Source: Sporotomaculum syntrophicum (lineage in GTDB: Bacteria > Bacillota > Desulfotomaculia > Desulfotomaculales > Desulfallaceae). Taken from it: a stretch of DNA of 64,000 nucleotides. The notes under the pieces were generated by a model. It had not been told where the DNA came from. It made no database searches and saw only the letters and a list, made by a program, of their open reading frames with translations. The translations under genes were made by a program, and so were the position numbers. The stretch is from the NCBI RefSeq assembly GCF_009932395.1, contig NZ_LSRS01000004.1, positions 87,241 to 151,240 of the forward strand. The letters are read 5' to 3'. Positions 62,173-64,000 of the stretch are shown here, piece by piece. Every line of letters begins with the position of its first letter. Positions within the stretch are counted from its first letter, which is position 1.

Positions 62173-62529
62173 TTGAGATACGAGAATATTATTGATGTGC
62201 TATCATCAAGATTTCCAGAAGTATCAAGAAGGTACAATGAAGAAAAAGACTATGTAGAAGGACTTCCACATTTGGTTTTCGAAATAGTATTTGTTCCATA
62301 TTTCAGAGAAGTTATGCAATCTGAGGATCAGAATACAAAGCTACAGGTTATTGAATTGTTAGAAGAAATGATTTCATGCGAGGATGAAAAAATTCAAGAA
62401 ATCGTGGTAGTTTCAGTGTTAGAGCCTTTATTATCAGAAAGAGATTTCTTAAAGATTATAAGAAATCAGCTTGGGTTGAAAACACAAGAAAGTTTGCAGG
62501 TTTTAGAAAAAGACTTTGGTTGGGCTTAA
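62173..62529 (+). CDS. candidate immunity protein 3 (118 aa)
   Basis: TTG start at 62173 with GTAGGTGGTG upstream, eight bases after toxin tip 3. The product (MRYENIIDVLSSRFPEV, GLPHLVFEIVFVPYF, ELLEEMISCEDEKIQEIVVVSVLEPL) is acidic and all-helical. It resembles a helical immunity family I recall behind this kind of tip (DUF7674-like). Position and charge support an immunity role. A hairpin terminator follows at 62542-62562. Confidence 0.65.
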   Translation: MRYENIIDVLSSRFPEVSRRYNEEKDYVEGLPHLVFEIVFVPYFREVMQSEDQNTKLQVIELLEEMISCEDEKIQEIVVVSVLEPLLSERDFLKIIRNQLGLKTQESLQVLEKDFGWA

Positions 62530-62538
62530 TATCTCTGC

Positions 62539-62634
62539 TATCGGGGTCAGCAATGACCCCGATATGGTTCCTTGACAAATGCGGATTTCCACAGCTCATA
62601 ACCCCGGTTTCAATCCCGAGGCTGCAAATCCGAT
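62539..62634. repeat. hairpin element after immunity 3 (shared with 56481)
   Basis: ATCGGGGTCA-GCAA-TGACCCCGAT is a perfect ten-base stem, followed by CCTTGACAAATG, CACAGCTCAT-ACCCCGG and GCAAATCCGAT. The blocks match the element after immunity 2 in order and spacing. The truncated IS110 lies about 120 bases further on. Confidence 0.65.
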
Positions 62635-62756
62635 CCCGTTAAAAAGGTGTTTCCAGCCCGCATTGCGGGCTGATGTAAGCCGTGCTGGGGCGCTCTGCGA
62701 CCCCGGTTGCCGGTACTCGGGCTTTATGTGGATGGCAGGACAAAAGAAGGGATGAT

Positions 62757-63410
62757 ATGCAGAGAAGAGAAAACTACCTCTATGTCGGTATGGACTTGCA
62801 TAAGGACACCCATACCGCCGTTCTGGTGAATTGCTGGAATGAAAAATTAGATGTAATTGTCATTGAAAACAAGCCCAGCGAGTTTAATAAGTTGGCAAAG
62901 GAGGTTGATAAAGCAGCATTAAGACTGAATTTATCGCCGATTTATGGCCTGGAAATTGCCTACGGCTACGGCAGAAGCCTTGCGGTATGGCTCATTGAAA
63001 AAGGCTATACGGTGAAAGACGTAAATCCATCTTTAGCCTATGACCAGCGCAAAAGCGCACCCATGATGAAGAAAAACGATGAGCATGACGCTTACTGCGT
63101 GGCAACGGTGCTGATCAACCAGCTTCACACCCTGCCCGACGCAAAGCCGGAAGATAACCATTGGACGCTGTCACAGCTTGTCAATCGCCGGGACACCCTT
63201 GTCAAATACGGTATCCGGCTGAAAAATGGTTTGCATGAGCAACTGACAAACGCATACCCCAGTTACCGTAAATTCTTTTGTGAAATCGACCGGAAAACGG
63301 CATTGTACTTTTGGAAAACCTATCCGTCACCCGGTCATCTGAAAGGCAAGACAGCAGAAGAATTAAGGGCCGAATTAAAAGCTATATCCTCGAACTACAC
63401 CAAAGTGTAG
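62757..63410 (+). pseudogene. IS110-family transposase, C-terminus lost
   Basis: 217 residues from the ATG at 62757 (AAGGGATG upstream). The DEDD catalytic half is present: YVGMDLHKDTHTAVLV, the Glu in IYGLEIAYGYGRS, VNPSLAYDQRK and KKNDEHDAYCVA. Full IS110 proteins are about 400 residues and carry a C-terminal Transposase_20 domain with a catalytic serine; this copy ends after NYTKV with unrelated sequence behind it. It is therefore defective. It marks one edge of the third Rhs copy. Confidence 0.8.
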
Positions 63411-63664
63411 AGCTGCACTTTAAAATCTCGACAAACAGCAAATTAAATTTCCATAGGGTGTAGGTGCAGAAAGTTAATTGTGATCATTTGACGGACGGAC
63501 TGACGGACAAATAAGCCCTATATTATTCATTATTATACTATCATTAAGAATATCTTTAGTGGCGGTCTATCTAGTTTTTAAAATACAGTGCCACTATTTT
63601 AATTTGCGGTAAAACCCCTGTTTTTGGAGATTTTAATTTGCAGTATTACAACACACCAGACCAC
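63411..63664. other. junction between the IS110 remnant and Rhs copy 3
   Basis: About 255 bases with no gene. It contains the short tandem GACGGAC motif (63491-63509) and two similar blocks TTTTAATTTGC(G/A)GTA at about 63597 and 63632. No promoter or signal-peptide coding part for the following Rhs copy is visible. Confidence 0.4.
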
Positions 63665-63665
63665 A

Positions 63666-64000
63666 CTACCGGGCAGAAACGGCCTGGACCTAAACATCAG
63701 CCGACTGTACCAGAGCAATCAAGCGTTGTGGGGAGACCTCCGTACATCAGGGGACAGAGGCGGATACAGCGATTACGCAACCTACTATCAGAACAGGTAC
63801 AACCTTGGCCTGGGCTGGTCTTTCTGCTTCCCCTCCGTACAGGTGGAAAAGATAGGCTACGAAAGTAATGGAAGAATTTACTTTAAAAAAGAACTATACT
63901 ACCATACCGGTGACGGTAGAGTATACCATGTTGACTCCTCCTCATCCTCCGGCGGGACATACAGCACCCTGGAGAAATATTACGACAAAGACGCTAAATT
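63666..64000 (+). pseudogene. Rhs copy 3, 5'-truncated, continues beyond the window
   Basis: From CTACCGGGCAGAAACGG at 63666 the sequence follows copy 1 (from 50443) almost base for base: LPGRNGLDLNISRLYQSN, WGDLRTSGDRGGYSDYATYYQ, GWSFCFPSVQVEKIGYESNGRIYF. The frame is intact to the window end. The first about 230 residues, including the signal peptide, are missing, so it is another silent or donor copy unless joined to a start upstream. Its toxin tip lies outside the window. Confidence 0.75.

Overview
The window looks like the chromosome of a Gram-positive, endospore-forming, sulfate/sulfite-reducing Firmicute of the Desulfotomaculum / Peptococcaceae type. The evidence is a dcw cluster with a SpoVD-type PASTA transpeptidase and a meso-DAP-type MurE (DNPR motif), a DsrC protein with both C-terminal cysteines, strong AGGAGG-like ribosome sites with frequent GTG/TTG starts, and group II intron and IS110 debris. 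The genus is inferred, not proven.

Layout. (1) 1-13023: right-hand part of a prophage with an HK97-type head. Read leftwards on the minus strand it has two small HTH regulators, a J-domain protein, a P4-type primase-helicase, small zinc-finger proteins, HNH nuclease, TerS, TerL, portal, a protease-capsid fusion with an internal start, and zinc-ribbon/HTH proteins. A 304-aa protein and the tyrosine integrase run rightwards on the plus strand and end the element just downstream of murA. (2) 13258-29137: murein/division (dcw) cluster, all minus strand: mraZ-rsmH-ftsL-spoVD-murE-murF-mraY-murD-ftsW-murG-murC-murB-murA. A three-box MraZ operator lies upstream and a terminator overlaps the murA stop codon. 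ftsQ/ftsA/ftsZ do not follow in this window because the prophage sits there. (3) 29601-46352: housekeeping genes: PHP phosphatase, patatin, Fur-family regulator, D,D-carboxypeptidase, a decayed larA, radical SAM protein, acyl-CoA synthetase, a transposase-like gene with apparently altered catalytic residues, NifX/NifB-like protein, DsrC, ABC-F ATPase, HAD phosphatase and Tex. (4) 46793-64000: an accessory island of secreted proteins: a subtilisin-like protease with a six-repeat Kelch propeller, an intact 1870-aa Rhs/YD-repeat toxin with its candidate immunity gene, an orphan toxin tip with no start codon plus its immunity gene, a truncated group II intron, a second Rhs copy (5' truncated, one-base frameshift) with a different toxin tip and immunity gene, a truncated IS110, and the start of a third Rhs copy running off the window.

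The most interesting part is region 4. It looks like a Rhs expression gene followed by an archive of silent toxin/immunity cassettes embedded in long homologous Rhs core sequence, where recombination could swap the C-terminal toxin. Two of the cassettes share a roughly 90-bp hairpin element after the immunity gene. Second in interest are the transposase-derived gene at 38110-39789, the structured leader in front of the protease, and several small prophage genes (7062-7552, 199-360) that are easily missed.
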